The position numbers and the translations under genes were made by a program. This document shows, piece by piece, positions 31,159-39,353 of a stretch of DNA of 41,798 bases (the first letter of the stretch is position 1; each line of letters begins with the position of its first letter). The DNA is from an uncultured Clostridia bacterium (GTDB lineage Bacteria > Bacillota > Clostridia > Christensenellales > Aristaeellaceae): the NCBI GenBank assembly GCA_934670175.1, contig CAKUOX010000017.1:1-41798 (forward strand), in the 5' to 3' direction. The notes under the pieces are model-generated. The model did not search any database. It saw only the letters and a list, made by a program, of their open reading frames with translations, and was not told where the DNA came from.

Positions 31159-31593
31159 ATGATACGCGATCTCAGGCCGGAGGACCGGCGGCAATACCTT
31201 GAAATGGCGCACGATTTTTACCATAGTCCGGCGGTGCTGCATCCGGTTCCGGACGCCTGCCTCGAGCGCTCGTTCGACGAAATGATGCGCTCCGGCGACT
31301 ATATGCGCGGCCTGATTTTTGAAGAGGACGGCCGCACGGCGGGCTACGCCGTCATCAGCAAGACCTTCACGCAGGAGGCCGGCGGCCGCGTCGCGTGGGT
31401 GGAGGAAATTTATATCCTGCCCGAGTTTCGCGGGCACGGGCTGGCGCACGAGCTCTTCGCCAGCCTGCGCGAGCTTGAGCCCGCCGCGCGCTACCGGCTG
31501 GAAATAGAGCCGGACAACCTGCGCGCGAAAAGGCTCTATGCCGAAATGGGCTTTTCCAGGCTGGACTATGAGCAAATGGTGATGGACGTCTGA
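31159..31593 (+). CDS. GNAT-family N-acetyltransferase
   Basis: A 144-residue acetyltransferase of the GNAT fold. It starts MIRDLRPEDRRQYLEMAHDFY, as is common in the family. The acetyl-CoA binding region is VEEIYILPEFRGHGLAHELF (about 79-98, Q/RxxGxG/A pattern), followed by EIEPDNLRAKRLYAEMGF (about 116-133). The acceptor is unknown. The start has aaggag 10 nt upstream. It is probably cotranscribed with the HAD hydrolase gene. Confidence 0.87.
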   Translation: MIRDLRPEDRRQYLEMAHDFYHSPAVLHPVPDACLERSFDEMMRSGDYMRGLIFEEDGRTAGYAVISKTFTQEAGGRVAWVEEIYILPEFRGHGLAHELFASLRELEPAARYRLEIEPDNLRAKRLYAEMGFSRLDYEQMVMDV

Positions 31594-31816
31594 TGCTGCT
31601 TTCGGGCTGCTCCGCGCGGCTTGAGCGGAACGCGGGCCCGAGCCGCAGTCCGGCGCGTTTCAATCTGAGAAAGGTATGATCGCTCAGGACGCTGTGCGTG
31701 TTTTCATTTTATCAGGAGAGCGGCGTCAAAATTTCGATACAGAGCTGTATAAAACCGGCGCAAACAGCCGACGATAGAGGCATGATTTCCTTAAATCGCA
31801 AAGGGGGAGTTGAGCC
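31594..31816 (+). other. Intergenic region before spoIIR
   Basis: 223 nt without a gene. An imperfect stem-loop (tcgggc at 31602-31607 with gcccga at 31636-31641, plus an inner tccgc/gcgga) follows the GNAT stop and may end that transcript. A forespore sigma-F promoter is expected for spoIIR, but I could not pick one with confidence; tgtata near 31746 followed by cgacgatag is a weak possibility. Confidence 0.35.
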
Positions 31817-32329
31817 TTGATTCGTCGTTTTTTTTGCGCGCTGATCGCGCTTATGCTGGCGCTCTGCTGCGCCGCGCGCGCCGAGGGCGTGTACGATTTG
31901 ATCCGTTTGCAGGTGGTGGCGGAGGATGATTCGCCCGAGGCGCAGGCGCTGAAGCTCACGCTGCGCGACGCCTGTCTGGAATGCTCGAGCGTCTGCCTTT
32001 ACGGCGCGCAGGGCACGGACGCGGCCTACGCGCGCCTGAACGACCACGCGGAGGACTTTGAGGCGGCATGCCGCCGCGCCGCGCGGGCGGCGGGCTATGC
32101 GGGGAAGATACATGTGGAAGTGGGCAGCTTTGATTTTCCGGATCGGCTCTACGGACGGCTGCTGGTGCCCGCCGGCGAATATCGCGCCCTGCGCGTGACC
32201 ATCGGCACGGGTGAGGGGCACAACTGGTGGTGCGTGCTGTACCCGACGCTGTGCCAGGTGGACGAATCGGCGCTGGACGTGCAGTCGGTGCTGGATTGGC
32301 TCGCGCAGCGGCTGGGAGGCGGCCGATGA
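31817..32329 (+). CDS. spoIIR: Stage II sporulation protein R (SpoIIR)
   Basis: A 170-residue secreted signalling protein. In B. subtilis the forespore makes SpoIIR under sigma F, and it activates SpoIIGA in the mother cell membrane so that pro-sigma E is processed. Visible features are a signal peptide (FFCALIALMLALCCAARAE), the family motif LIRLQVVAEDDSPEAQALKLTLRD (about 29-52), and the terminal RLLVPAGEYRALRVTIGTGEGHNWWCVLYP block. The start is a TTG with gggggag 7 nt upstream. It is shorter than the B. subtilis protein (about 224). It overlaps sleB by 4 nt. Confidence 0.9.
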   Translation: MIRRFFCALIALMLALCCAARAEGVYDLIRLQVVAEDDSPEAQALKLTLRDACLECSSVCLYGAQGTDAAYARLNDHAEDFEAACRRAARAAGYAGKIHVEVGSFDFPDRLYGRLLVPAGEYRALRVTIGTGEGHNWWCVLYPTLCQVDESALDVQSVLDWLAQRLGGGR

Positions 32330-33006
32330 GGCGGGCGCTGGCACTGGCCGCGGCGCTGATGATGACGCTGTGCCTGACCTGCGGCGCGCTTGCGGCGGTG
32401 ATACTGGAGGTGGGCAGCAAGGGCAGCAACGTGGTCAAGGTGCAGCAGCGGCTCATTCAATACGGCTACATGACCGGCACGGCGGACGGCCGCTATGGCG
32501 AGGCCACGCGCAACGCGGTGCTGCGCTTTCAGCGGAAAAACGGACTGACGGCGGACGGCCGCGTGGGCGCCAAGACCGCCGCGGCGCTGGGCGTGACGCT
32601 TTCGGGCGGCAGCGCGTCCTCATCCTCGGCGTCCTCCGCGTCCACCAGCTACGTCTCCTCCGACCATCGGCTGCTGGCGCGGCTGGTGTACGCCGAGGCG
32701 CGCGGCGAGAGCTACAAGGGGCAGGTGGCCGTGGCGGCGGTGGTGCTCAACCGCGTGAGCAGCGCCTCGTTTCCGAATACGGTATCGGGTGTGATCTACC
32801 AGTCCGGCGCGTTTTCCTGCGTGAGCAACGGCTCCATCAACTGCACGCCCGACGACAGCTGCATCCGCGCCGCGCTGGACGCGCTCAATGGCTGGGATCC
32901 CACCGGCGGCTGCCTCTATTATTACAACGCCAAAACCGCCGCCGACAGCTGGATCTTCTCCCGCACGGTGCAGACGGTGATCGGCAACCATTCCTTTGCC
33001 ATTTGA
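32326..33006 (+). CDS. sleB: Spore cortex-lytic enzyme SleB-like cell wall hydrolase
   Basis: A 226-residue secreted hydrolase. The signal peptide ends CGALAA. A PG_binding_1 domain (about 27-85: VGSKGSNVVKVQQRLIQYGY, ADGRYGEATRNAVLRFQ) is joined by a serine-rich linker to a Hydrolase_2 (SleB/CwlJ) domain (about 108-225: LLARLVYAEARGESYKGQVAVAAVVLNR, with the likely catalytic Glu in YAEARGE). SleB is a lytic transglycosylase that degrades spore cortex at germination. The ATG overlaps the spoIIR stop (ATGA). It is followed by its usual partner ypeB. Confidence 0.92.
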   Translation: MRRALALAAALMMTLCLTCGALAAVILEVGSKGSNVVKVQQRLIQYGYMTGTADGRYGEATRNAVLRFQRKNGLTADGRVGAKTAAALGVTLSGGSASSSSASSASTSYVSSDHRLLARLVYAEARGESYKGQVAVAAVVLNRVSSASFPNTVSGVIYQSGAFSCVSNGSINCTPDDSCIRAALDALNGWDPTGGCLYYYNAKTAADSWIFSRTVQTVIGNHSFAI

Positions 33007-33022
33007 ACGGGGGTGCGCGGCC

Positions 33023-34330
33023 ATGAAACGGGCGAGGGGCTTTGATTTCAGAATACTGGCGGCGGTGCTGGGCGCGCTGACGGCGGCGCTGCTGTTGCTG
33101 GGCGCCGCGCGCACGGCGGAGCTGGCGCGGGCGGAGGCGAAGATCGCCGCCGTATATCAGAAGGCGTTCTATGAGACCTGCGAGCTGACCGAGGGCATCT
33201 CCGCGAATTGCCGCAAGCTGCTGGTGGCGGCGGACGATATGCAGATGCAGGCGCTGCTGGGCGACATCAGCCGCGACGCGCAGGGCGCGGCCAGCGATCT
33301 GGCGCTGCTGCCGCTCAGCGACGGCACCGTGTCGGCGACGCTGAAATTCATCAACCAGACCGAGGATTTTGCCGCCAGCCTCTCTGAAAAGCTGGCGGCG
33401 GGCGTCGCGGTGAGCGACGCCGACCGCGAGACCATGGCGCAGCTTTCCGAGAGCGCGGTGCGCTTTTCCGTGGGGCTGAACCGCCTGCTGGAGCGCTACG
33501 AGCGCGGCGAGGCCAGCTTCACCGGCGCGGAATATGCGGACGGCGCGCTCGCGCCGCTGACCGGCAGTGCGGGCGACTACCCCACCCTGCTCTACGACGG
33601 CCCGTTTTCGGACGGCGCGACGGCGGGCAGCTATCAGCTGCTGGAAACGCTGCCGGAGGTGGATCTGAGCGGCGCGCGCGCCAAGCTCGAGGCGTTTATC
33701 AGCGCCGAGGACGTGAGCTATCAGGGCATGAGCCACCCGGAGGTGGATGTGTATGAATTCAGGCTGCGCAGCGGCGAATACAGCCTGTCCGCGGGAGTGA
33801 CGAAGCGCGGCGGCGAAATACTGTACATTCTGCCGGACGAAGGTGTGGGCGAAACCAACTACACCGAGGCGCAGCTGTTGGACGCGGCGAAGGCGTTTCT
33901 CATCTCGCGCGGCTACGGCGCGATGGAAATGAGCTATTACAGCCGCTATGGCGGCATACTGACGGTGAACTACGCCGCATCGCAGGATGGCGTGATCCTC
34001 TATTCCGATCTGCTCAAGCTGCAGCTTTCCATGAAGGACGGCAGCGTGATCGGGCTGGATGCGAAGAGCTATCTTAAAAACCATGTGCCGCGCACGATCG
34101 GCACGCCCGCCATTTCGCAGGACGAGGCGATGCTGCGCGTGGGCGCACGGCTGGCGCCGCTGTCGGCACGCCTGTGCCTGATTCCGCAGAACAATTCGGA
34201 ATACCTGTGCTACGAGGTGCTGGCGGCGGACGCGAGCGGCGAATTTCTGGTGTATATCGACGCCCAGACCGGCGTCGAGCGGGAGCTGATGCAGGTGCTC
34301 TCCCGCGAAAATGGAACGCTGGTGATGTGA
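33023..34330 (+). CDS. ypeB: Germination protein YpeB
   Basis: A 435-residue protein with an N-terminal signal anchor (about 8-30), a helical domain (FYETCELTEGISANCRKLLVAADD, then alternating helices to about 170), and a C-terminal PepSY-like region (about 225-430: LRSGEYSLSAGVTKRGGEILYILPD, and a final VYIDAQTGVERELMQVL). YpeB is required for the localisation and stability of SleB in spores. The order sleB-ypeB is conserved among endospore formers. Start at the ATG 16 nt after the sleB stop; acgggggtg precedes it. Confidence 0.9.
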   Translation: MKRARGFDFRILAAVLGALTAALLLLGAARTAELARAEAKIAAVYQKAFYETCELTEGISANCRKLLVAADDMQMQALLGDISRDAQGAASDLALLPLSDGTVSATLKFINQTEDFAASLSEKLAAGVAVSDADRETMAQLSESAVRFSVGLNRLLERYERGEASFTGAEYADGALAPLTGSAGDYPTLLYDGPFSDGATAGSYQLLETLPEVDLSGARAKLEAFISAEDVSYQGMSHPEVDVYEFRLRSGEYSLSAGVTKRGGEILYILPDEGVGETNYTEAQLLDAAKAFLISRGYGAMEMSYYSRYGGILTVNYAASQDGVILYSDLLKLQLSMKDGSVIGLDAKSYLKNHVPRTIGTPAISQDEAMLRVGARLAPLSARLCLIPQNNSEYLCYEVLAADASGEFLVYIDAQTGVERELMQVLSRENGTLVM

Positions 34331-34414
34331 GGAGACATGGAAGGAACGCTCTATTCACACCGCAGAGCGCAGGGGCATAGGATGCAGCAGCCCTTCTATG
34401 CGGAGCGTGATCTG

Positions 34415-34762
34415 ATGATAATGCGCGGAGATCTGTTCTCCGCCTGCCTGGATCCGGTGGTAGGGTCGGAGCAGGGCGGTATTCGTCCCGTGCTGATCGT
34501 GCAAAACGATGTGGGCAATCGTTACAGTCCCACGGTGATCGTGCTCGCGGTCACGGGCAGGGTGAATAAGACCCGCCTGCCGACCCATGTGCCGGTGGAG
34601 GCGGAGGATACCGGACTTCAGAAGGACAGCATCGTGCTCGCCGAGCAGATTCGGACGCTGGACAAGCGCCGCCTGCGCGAGAAGATCGGCTGCCTGAAGC
34701 CCGAGGTGATGCAAAAGGTGTCGGAGGCCATGCGAATTTCGCTGGGCTTTCAGGGACAGTAA
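34415..34762 (+). CDS. mazF: MazF/EndoA-type mRNA endoribonuclease toxin
   Basis: A 115-residue PemK/MazF toxin that cleaves single-stranded mRNA at short sequences. It aligns along its length, from memory, with B. subtilis MazF: MIMRGDLFSACLDPVVGSEQGGIRPVLIVQNDVGN, SPTVIVLAVTGR, THVPV, and LAEQIRTLDKRRLREKIG. The Arg in GGIRPV and Thr in VTGR are the expected catalytic positions. The ATG at 34415 has gcggagcg upstream; one at 34382 is possible. No antitoxin gene (ndoAI/mazE) lies upstream: only 84 nt separate it from ypeB. An orphan toxin or a remotely encoded antitoxin is implied. Confidence 0.92.
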   Translation: MIMRGDLFSACLDPVVGSEQGGIRPVLIVQNDVGNRYSPTVIVLAVTGRVNKTRLPTHVPVEAEDTGLQKDSIVLAEQIRTLDKRRLREKIGCLKPEVMQKVSEAMRISLGFQGQ

Positions 34763-34793
34763 AGAGGATTGCCGGTTCTTACACCGAAAGAAA

Positions 34794-34823
34794 GGGGGCT
34801 GGGGAGCATTTCCACCAGTCCCC
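34794..34823. terminator. Hairpin between convergent mazF and membrane protein genes
   Basis: gggggctgg (34794-34802) pairs with ccagtcccc (34815-34823) with one wobble pair. It is flanked by a T-rich run on the minus strand (cctttctttcgg), so it may serve the minus-strand gene chiefly. Confidence 0.5.
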
Positions 34824-34831
34824 TCAGTCTG

Positions 34832-35107
34832 TTACAGGTAGCGCGAGTAGCTCGGACTCGAAAGAATGGACAGTGAGGCAAAGGTGCCCGTCAGCGTGAG
34901 GATCAGCAGGATGACCGCGGCGATCAGCACACCGATGAAGAACGAGCGCGCGTAGTTCCTGCGGTTGATGTTCTCGTTGTTCAGGGAAAAGACGATCAGC
35001 AGAATGAGGCCGATCAGCGGAATGGAAAACAGCAGAGAGTAGCCGAAGTATCCCCAGGGCGACATCGGGCGGAAGCGTTCTTCGCCCTCATAACCGTATT
35101 TGTTCAT
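34832..35107 (-). CDS. Small two-helix membrane protein
   Basis: A 91-residue protein of unknown function. It has a polar N terminus (MNKYGYEGEERFRPMSPWGYFGY) and two hydrophobic helices (about 22-42 and 54-76). A basic turn, NNENINRRNYARSF, lies between them. The C terminus is rich in serine and tyrosine. FGYSLLFSIPLIGLILLIVFSL recalls small Firmicutes proteins often left as hypothetical. The ATG has caggagggg 7 nt upstream, and a good promoter lies further up. It is monocistronic and convergent with mazF. Confidence 0.8.
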   Translation of the reverse strand: MNKYGYEGEERFRPMSPWGYFGYSLLFSIPLIGLILLIVFSLNNENINRRNYARSFFIGVLIAAVILLILTLTGTFASLSILSSPSYSRYL

Positions 35108-35147
35108 AAGTATCCCCTCCTGATATATGGCAAATCGCCTGATGATG

Positions 35148-35176
35148 ATTATACACAAATACGATGAATATGTAAA
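35148..35176 (-). promoter_or_regulatory. Promoter of the small membrane protein gene
   Basis: On the minus strand TTTACA (35171-35176), a 17-nt spacer, and TATAAT (35148-35153), about 40 nt before the start codon. Confidence 0.75.
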
Positions 35177-35275
35177 GACATGGCGGCACTTCACTTTGTG
35201 ATTAATGGATGCTTAACGCAATGTGGAACGGCTCCGCCCGCATATTGCAGCAAACGATCCGACAGTTTTTCCGCG

Positions 35276-35304
35276 TTGCAAGCGCGGCGGTTTTGTGCTA
35301 TCAT
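35276..35304 (+). promoter_or_regulatory. Promoter of the DnaD/DnaC operon
   Basis: TTGCAA (35276-35281), a 17-nt spacer, and TATCAT (35299-35304), 30 nt before the start codon. Confidence 0.65.
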
Positions 35305-35334
35305 TAAGCCATATCTACGAAAGAAGGATGTTCG

Positions 35335-36780
35335 ATGCCGTTTTGCTCCTTTGGCGAAAACGCCGCCATGTTTGATATGACGCCCATAGACAATATGTTC
35401 CTGCTGGAATATATGCCGGGCGCGCCGCGCGATTATGTGTGCGTGTATCTTTATGCGCGCATGCTCTGCCTGCATCCGGAGCTGGGCGGCGGCATACGGG
35501 ATCTGACCCGCGCGCTGAACATGGATGAGGACGCGGTGTTCGAGGCCTTCGCCTACTGGGAGCGACAGGGGCTGGCCGAGCGGCTGAGCGACAATCCGCC
35601 CAGCTTCGCGCTGCGGCCGGTGCGCAGCGCCATCGAGCAGCGCAAGCAGGTGGACGAAACGATGTATGCCTACCGCGAATACGATTTCGCCATACAGGCG
35701 CTCTTCGGCGGCGAAAACGTCGAGGCGCGCTACCGCGTTATGGCGAACGACTGGCTGACCGTGCTCGGCTTTTCGCAGGAGGCGGCGCTGATGCTGCTGG
35801 AATATGAAATGCGGCTGCCGGGCGGCAAAAAGCAGGCTGCGGTGTTCCGCCGCGCCAACAAGCGCGCCGCGGAATGGGCGGAAATGGGCGTTAAGACGCC
35901 GGAGGCGGTGCAGCGCATGATCGACGGCGAGGATCGCATTTACCGGCTCTCGGCGGGTGTGCTCAAGAAGCTGTCTATCAAGCGCGCGCCCACTGAGGCT
36001 GAGCGCACGCTGGTGCGGCGCTGGCTGGGGGAATGGAAATTTTCGGAGGGCGACGTGCTGGATGCCTGCGCGCAGACCACGAACGCGCGCGCGCCGTCCT
36101 TTGCCTATATCGATAAGATACTCAGATCCCGCTACGAGGACGGTCCGCTGGAGAAGTATTACGACGGGCTGCGGGCCGCGCTGCGCGAGCTGGGCGCTGC
36201 CGTGAAGGAGCCTACGCCCGACCAGCTGCACACCTACGCCGATCTGGTGGCGCAGGGCTTCGAGGAGGCGACCATCCTGCTGGCCGCCGTGCAGTGCGCC
36301 CGCAAGCGAAAGTACCGCTTCGAGGATCTGGTGTGGATGCTGGGGCGCTGGGGCGAGCTGGGGCTGTTCACCTGCGCCGCAGCGGAGAAATATGTGGCGG
36401 ACATGCAGCAGCTCACCGCCGAGGTGCGCGCGCTGCTGGAGCAGGCGGGGCTGTCCCGCCGGCCCACGATGGACGATCTGGAGCGCTACGAGGAGTGGAA
36501 GCGCCTGTATTCGCCGGAGCTGATCGCCTGCGCCGCGCAGAACGCGCGGGGCACGCGCGCGCCGATGGTGTATATGGCCAAGCTGCTGGAGATGTGGCGC
36601 GCGGAGGGCGTGACCACGCCGGAGGCCGTGGCGGCGCGCCCCAGGCCCAAGGCGATGCCTGCCGCCGCTGCGGGCGCGAAATTCGATTATCAGCAGCGCG
36701 AATATAAGGAAGAGGACTTTGGCCGCGACCGGTTCAACGACCTTGAGCGGCTCTATGGGGACGGAGGCGACGATAAATGA
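35335..36780 (+). CDS. DnaD-domain replication initiation protein
   Basis: A 481-residue protein of the DnaD/DnaB family of Firmicutes, which remodels origin DNA and helps load the replicative helicase. The N-terminal winged-helix region (about 15-105) contains NMFLLEYMPGAPRDYVCVYLYARM and ALNMDEDAVFEAFAYWERQGL. Two DnaD-like helical modules follow (about 195-285 and 345-440), each with the pattern (LVRRWLGEWKFSEGDVLDAC; LYSPELIACAAQNARG). The C terminus ends with a YKEEDFGRDRFNDLERLYG-like helix. Ribosome site gaaagaagga. It overlaps the DnaC-like gene by 4 nt, so they probably work together. Confidence 0.88.
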   Translation: MPFCSFGENAAMFDMTPIDNMFLLEYMPGAPRDYVCVYLYARMLCLHPELGGGIRDLTRALNMDEDAVFEAFAYWERQGLAERLSDNPPSFALRPVRSAIEQRKQVDETMYAYREYDFAIQALFGGENVEARYRVMANDWLTVLGFSQEAALMLLEYEMRLPGGKKQAAVFRRANKRAAEWAEMGVKTPEAVQRMIDGEDRIYRLSAGVLKKLSIKRAPTEAERTLVRRWLGEWKFSEGDVLDACAQTTNARAPSFAYIDKILRSRYEDGPLEKYYDGLRAALRELGAAVKEPTPDQLHTYADLVAQGFEEATILLAAVQCARKRKYRFEDLVWMLGRWGELGLFTCAAAEKYVADMQQLTAEVRALLEQAGLSRRPTMDDLERYEEWKRLYSPELIACAAQNARGTRAPMVYMAKLLEMWRAEGVTTPEAVAARPRPKAMPAAAAGAKFDYQQREYKEEDFGRDRFNDLERLYGDGGDDK

Positions 36781-37751
36781 CGAAAACGGAGGCCATTCGC
36801 GCCGCACAGGCGGAGTTTGCTGAAAAGCGCAGCCGCGCTCAGCGCGAGCTGGACGCGCGCATCGACGAGGCGTCGCGCATCGACCCCGAGATCGGCCGCC
36901 TGCGCGCCGAAAACGCGCATCTGGCCGTGGACGCTCTGCGCCGCATGACTGCGCTTACGGACATGGACGCGCGCCGCGCCGTGGCGGAGGATATGAAAAA
37001 GCGCGGCCTTGCCAACAACGCGGAGATTCGCCGCCGCCTGACGGCCGCCGGACTGGGCGCGGATTATCTGGAAATGCGCAGCGAATGCCCCCTGTGCCGC
37101 GATACCGGTCTGGTGGGCGAGGCGCCGTCGCGCTTCTGCGAGTGCTTTGAGCGGCGGCTGCGCCTGCTGCAGTTCGAGGATGGCAGCATGGCCAGCACGC
37201 TGGATCAGTGCTTTGAAAAATTCGATGAGAACCGCATCCCCGAGGACGGCAGCCAGCGCCGCCTGCTGAATATGGCGCGCCGCGCCTGCGAGGATTACGC
37301 CGATTCGTTCCCGAAAACGCGCTTTGCGAACCTGCTGCTTTCCGGCTCGGGCGGGCTGGGAAAGACCTTTCTGCTGAATTGCGTGTTCGAGCGCGTGATC
37401 TCCCGCGGCTTTTCCGCCGCGCGCATCACCGCGTTTCGCATGCTCGAGGCCATGCGCCGCCAGTGCTTCGGCGCGGCGGACGGCGAGATGGGCTTTGATC
37501 AGCTGCTTGAAGCGCCGCTGCTGCTGATCGACGATCTGGGCTCCGAACCGATGATGAAGAACATCACCGTGGAATATCTGTTCACGCTGCTCAACGAGCG
37601 CATGGCCGCCGGCCGGCATACGGTGATCGCCACGAATCTGTCGCCCGTGCAGCTCAAGGAGCGCTACGGTGAGCGCGTGGCGTCGCGCCTGCTCGATCGC
37701 TCGAAGGGATTGCTGATCCAGCTGGAGGGAAAGGATCTGAGGCTGCTGTGA
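36777..37751 (+). CDS. DnaC/DnaI-like helicase loader ATPase
   Basis: A 324-residue AAA+ ATPase. A helical N-terminal part (1-95) is followed by a cysteine cluster (CPLCRDTGLV then FCECF, about 104-122), probably binding zinc as in Firmicutes DnaI-type loaders. The AAA+ domain has Walker A GSGGLGKTFLL (about 188), Walker B LLLIDDLGSE (about 245), sensor 1 VIATNLS and the arginine-finger region RVASRLLDRSKG. It would load DnaB-type helicase during replication initiation or restart. It overlaps both neighbours by 4 nt. Confidence 0.9.
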   Translation: MTKTEAIRAAQAEFAEKRSRAQRELDARIDEASRIDPEIGRLRAENAHLAVDALRRMTALTDMDARRAVAEDMKKRGLANNAEIRRRLTAAGLGADYLEMRSECPLCRDTGLVGEAPSRFCECFERRLRLLQFEDGSMASTLDQCFEKFDENRIPEDGSQRRLLNMARRACEDYADSFPKTRFANLLLSGSGGLGKTFLLNCVFERVISRGFSAARITAFRMLEAMRRQCFGAADGEMGFDQLLEAPLLLIDDLGSEPMMKNITVEYLFTLLNERMAAGRHTVIATNLSPVQLKERYGERVASRLLDRSKGLLIQLEGKDLRLL

Positions 37752-38263
37752 CGTCCGTCGCCCTTGAGGTTTTTGCCGCGCTCGAAAAAATGGGCGTCGC
37801 CTTTGACTATCTGGAGCACCCGCCCGTGGTCTCCATGGCCGACTGCGCCGAAAACGATGCCCGGCTCGGCGCGCTCACGCCGAAGAATTACTTTCTGACC
37901 ACGAAGAACCGCCAGCATTTCTTTCTGTGCCTCGTGCGGCCGGACGCGCGCTTTCGCACCGCCGATATTTCACGCCAGGCCGCGTCCTCGCGCCTATCCT
38001 TCGGCACGGATGAACAGATGGCGCGCCTGCTGCGCGTGCATCCCGGCGCGGTCAGCCCGCTGGGGCTGATCTTCGATACGGAAATGTGCGTGCGCCTGCT
38101 GGTGGATTCGGCGCTGTGCGGCGTGGAAAGGCTCGCCTTTCACCCCTGCGACAACAGCGCGACCCTCGCCATGCGCGGCGCGGATTTCTTTTCGCGCTTC
38201 CTGCCCGCCGTGGGTCACGCGCCGCAGTTCGTGGAGATACATGATTTCCTGTCCCAGACTTAA
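37748..38263 (+). CDS. YbaK/ProXp-ala-type prolyl-tRNA editing protein
   Basis: A 171-residue stand-alone trans-editing domain of the YbaK/INS family. Family features are EVFAALEKMGVAFDYLEHPPVVSM (about 6-30), KNYFLTTKNRQHFFLCLVRPDARF (about 46-69), GAVSPLGLIFD (about 96-106) and FHPCDNSATLAM (about 131-142). These proteins (also called PrdX or ProXp-ala) deacylate Ala-tRNA(Pro) in the cytoplasm. The start is GTG overlapping the previous stop. It is odd in a replication operon, though translational coupling is clear from the overlap. Confidence 0.88.
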   Translation: MTSVALEVFAALEKMGVAFDYLEHPPVVSMADCAENDARLGALTPKNYFLTTKNRQHFFLCLVRPDARFRTADISRQAASSRLSFGTDEQMARLLRVHPGAVSPLGLIFDTEMCVRLLVDSALCGVERLAFHPCDNSATLAMRGADFFSRFLPAVGHAPQFVEIHDFLSQT

Positions 38264-38304
38264 ATCAGCAATGAAATATATTTGATATAAAATCGTAAAA
38301 CATC

Positions 38305-38333
38305 TTGACATCGGAGACATAAAAGTGTAAAAT
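38305..38333 (+). promoter_or_regulatory. Promoter of the SH3-like secreted protein gene
   Basis: TTGACA (38305-38310), a 17-nt spacer, and TAAAAT (38328-38333), 68 nt before the start codon. Confidence 0.7.
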
Positions 38334-38400
38334 AATGTCATGATTCAAGGTGATTTGCGGATCACTGTCAAATACGGAAATGGCGAAAGGACGAGAAACC

Positions 38401-38859
38401 ATGAAAAAGCATTTGAAGAAACTGGCTGCGCTCGCACTGATTCTGGCCATGCTGTGCTCTGGCGCGCTGGCGGCGTCCTATGGCGCCAGGGTGCTGCCCA
38501 GCGCCATGCGCGTGTACAGCGGCAGCAAGCAGACCATCGGCGCGCTCAAGCAGGGCACGAAGGTGACGGTGACCGGCGTTTCCGGCAGCTGGGCGAAGCT
38601 GCGCTATAAGGGCAGAACCTGCTATGCACATCTGCAGGATCTGATGTTCAACAAGCGCGTGAAGGCCGTGGCGACCCGCGATACGCACATCAAGTTCGTC
38701 ACGCGCGATTCCTATCGCCAGAGCAAATACTACGACGGCACGCTTACCGCGGGCACGCAGGTGTATGTGGCGGGCAAGAAGGGCAGCTCCGCGCTGATTA
38801 CCAACGCTCAGGGCAGCGCCATCGGCTATGTATCGAGCTCGGCGCTCAGAAAAGAATAA
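38401..38859 (+). CDS. Secreted SH3-like domain protein
   Basis: A 152-residue exported protein. The signal peptide is KKHLKKLAALALILAMLCSGALAAS. The mature part is one or two bacterial SH3-like units: residues about 28-80 (RVYSGSKQTIGALKQGTKVTVTGVSGSWAKLRY, AHLQDLM) and about 85-152 (DGTLTAGTQVYVAGKKGSSALI, IGYVSSSAL). SH3b domains usually bind cell wall. No catalytic domain is attached, so it may target or decorate the wall. The ATG has aaagga upstream. It is monocistronic and followed by a terminator. Confidence 0.82.
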   Translation: MKKHLKKLAALALILAMLCSGALAASYGARVLPSAMRVYSGSKQTIGALKQGTKVTVTGVSGSWAKLRYKGRTCYAHLQDLMFNKRVKAVATRDTHIKFVTRDSYRQSKYYDGTLTAGTQVYVAGKKGSSALITNAQGSAIGYVSSSALRKE

Positions 38860-38890
38860 GCTCAAGCCTCATTAGCCTCATTGGCGATCA

Positions 38891-38915
38891 GACCGACCTT
38901 CGGGTCGGTTTTTGG
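38891..38915 (+). terminator. Terminator of the SH3-like gene
   Basis: gaccgacc (38891-38898) pairs with ggtcggtt (38903-38910) around a ttcg loop, in a run of T. A strong intrinsic terminator. Confidence 0.85.
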
Positions 38916-39109
38916 CTTGTCAAAAAAGATTTTGACAAGCCTGTGGGCGGGGAAGCACGCTCCCCCGCCACTGCCACCCCCACCAGTTTTTGCTAAAATC
39001 CTTCGGATTTTCGGGCGCAAAAACTGCAGGGAAACGATTTTTGCTCTGGAAAATGAGATTTTCCGCTGCAAAAGTCGTCCCGTGCCCACCGTACACGCCG
39101 CTGGGCACG
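38916..39109 (+). repeat. Five-hairpin intergenic repeat, family 1, copy B
   Basis: A 194-nt element homologous to 7252-7446 with the same five hairpins. H1 is 38916-38939; H2 is 38946-38969; H3 is 38984-39026 (inner aaaatcc/ggatttt, where copy A has gaaatcc/ggatttc, a compensated change); H4 is 39035-39077 (inner ggaaaat/attttcc); H5 is 39081-39109. It begins immediately after the SH3 gene terminator and is followed by a second terminator-like hairpin. Minus-strand reading frames across it are not conserved protein. It accounts for a third of the 588-nt gap between genes. Confidence 0.85.
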
Positions 39110-39142
39110 ATTGGAGATTCGAGAGAGCCTTTCGTCAAACTG

Positions 39143-39168
39143 AGGCTGGCCTTCGGGTCGGTTTTTTT
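39143..39168 (+). terminator. Terminator-like hairpin with T7 after repeat copy B
   Basis: ctggcc-ttcg-ggtcgg with wobble pairs, followed by seven T. It shares the string ccttcgggtcggttttt with the terminator upstream of the repeat, so copy B is flanked by a 17-nt direct repeat. The 185 nt between here and the next promoter holds nothing I recognise. Confidence 0.6.
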
Positions 39169-39353
39169 ATTGGGATAGGGATCGGCAAGCCATGCGGCTG
39201 CGCGCGCCGCGGGGAGCTTACAGCGGTCGTTGCTCAAAATTACAAAATGTGAATATGAATGTAATGCGGTCTATAAAAATTGTCAAAAATATGGCATTTT
39301 GCTGCAAACATGCGGCCTGAAGGGAATTTGATCGACAAAATCGAATATGGTAC

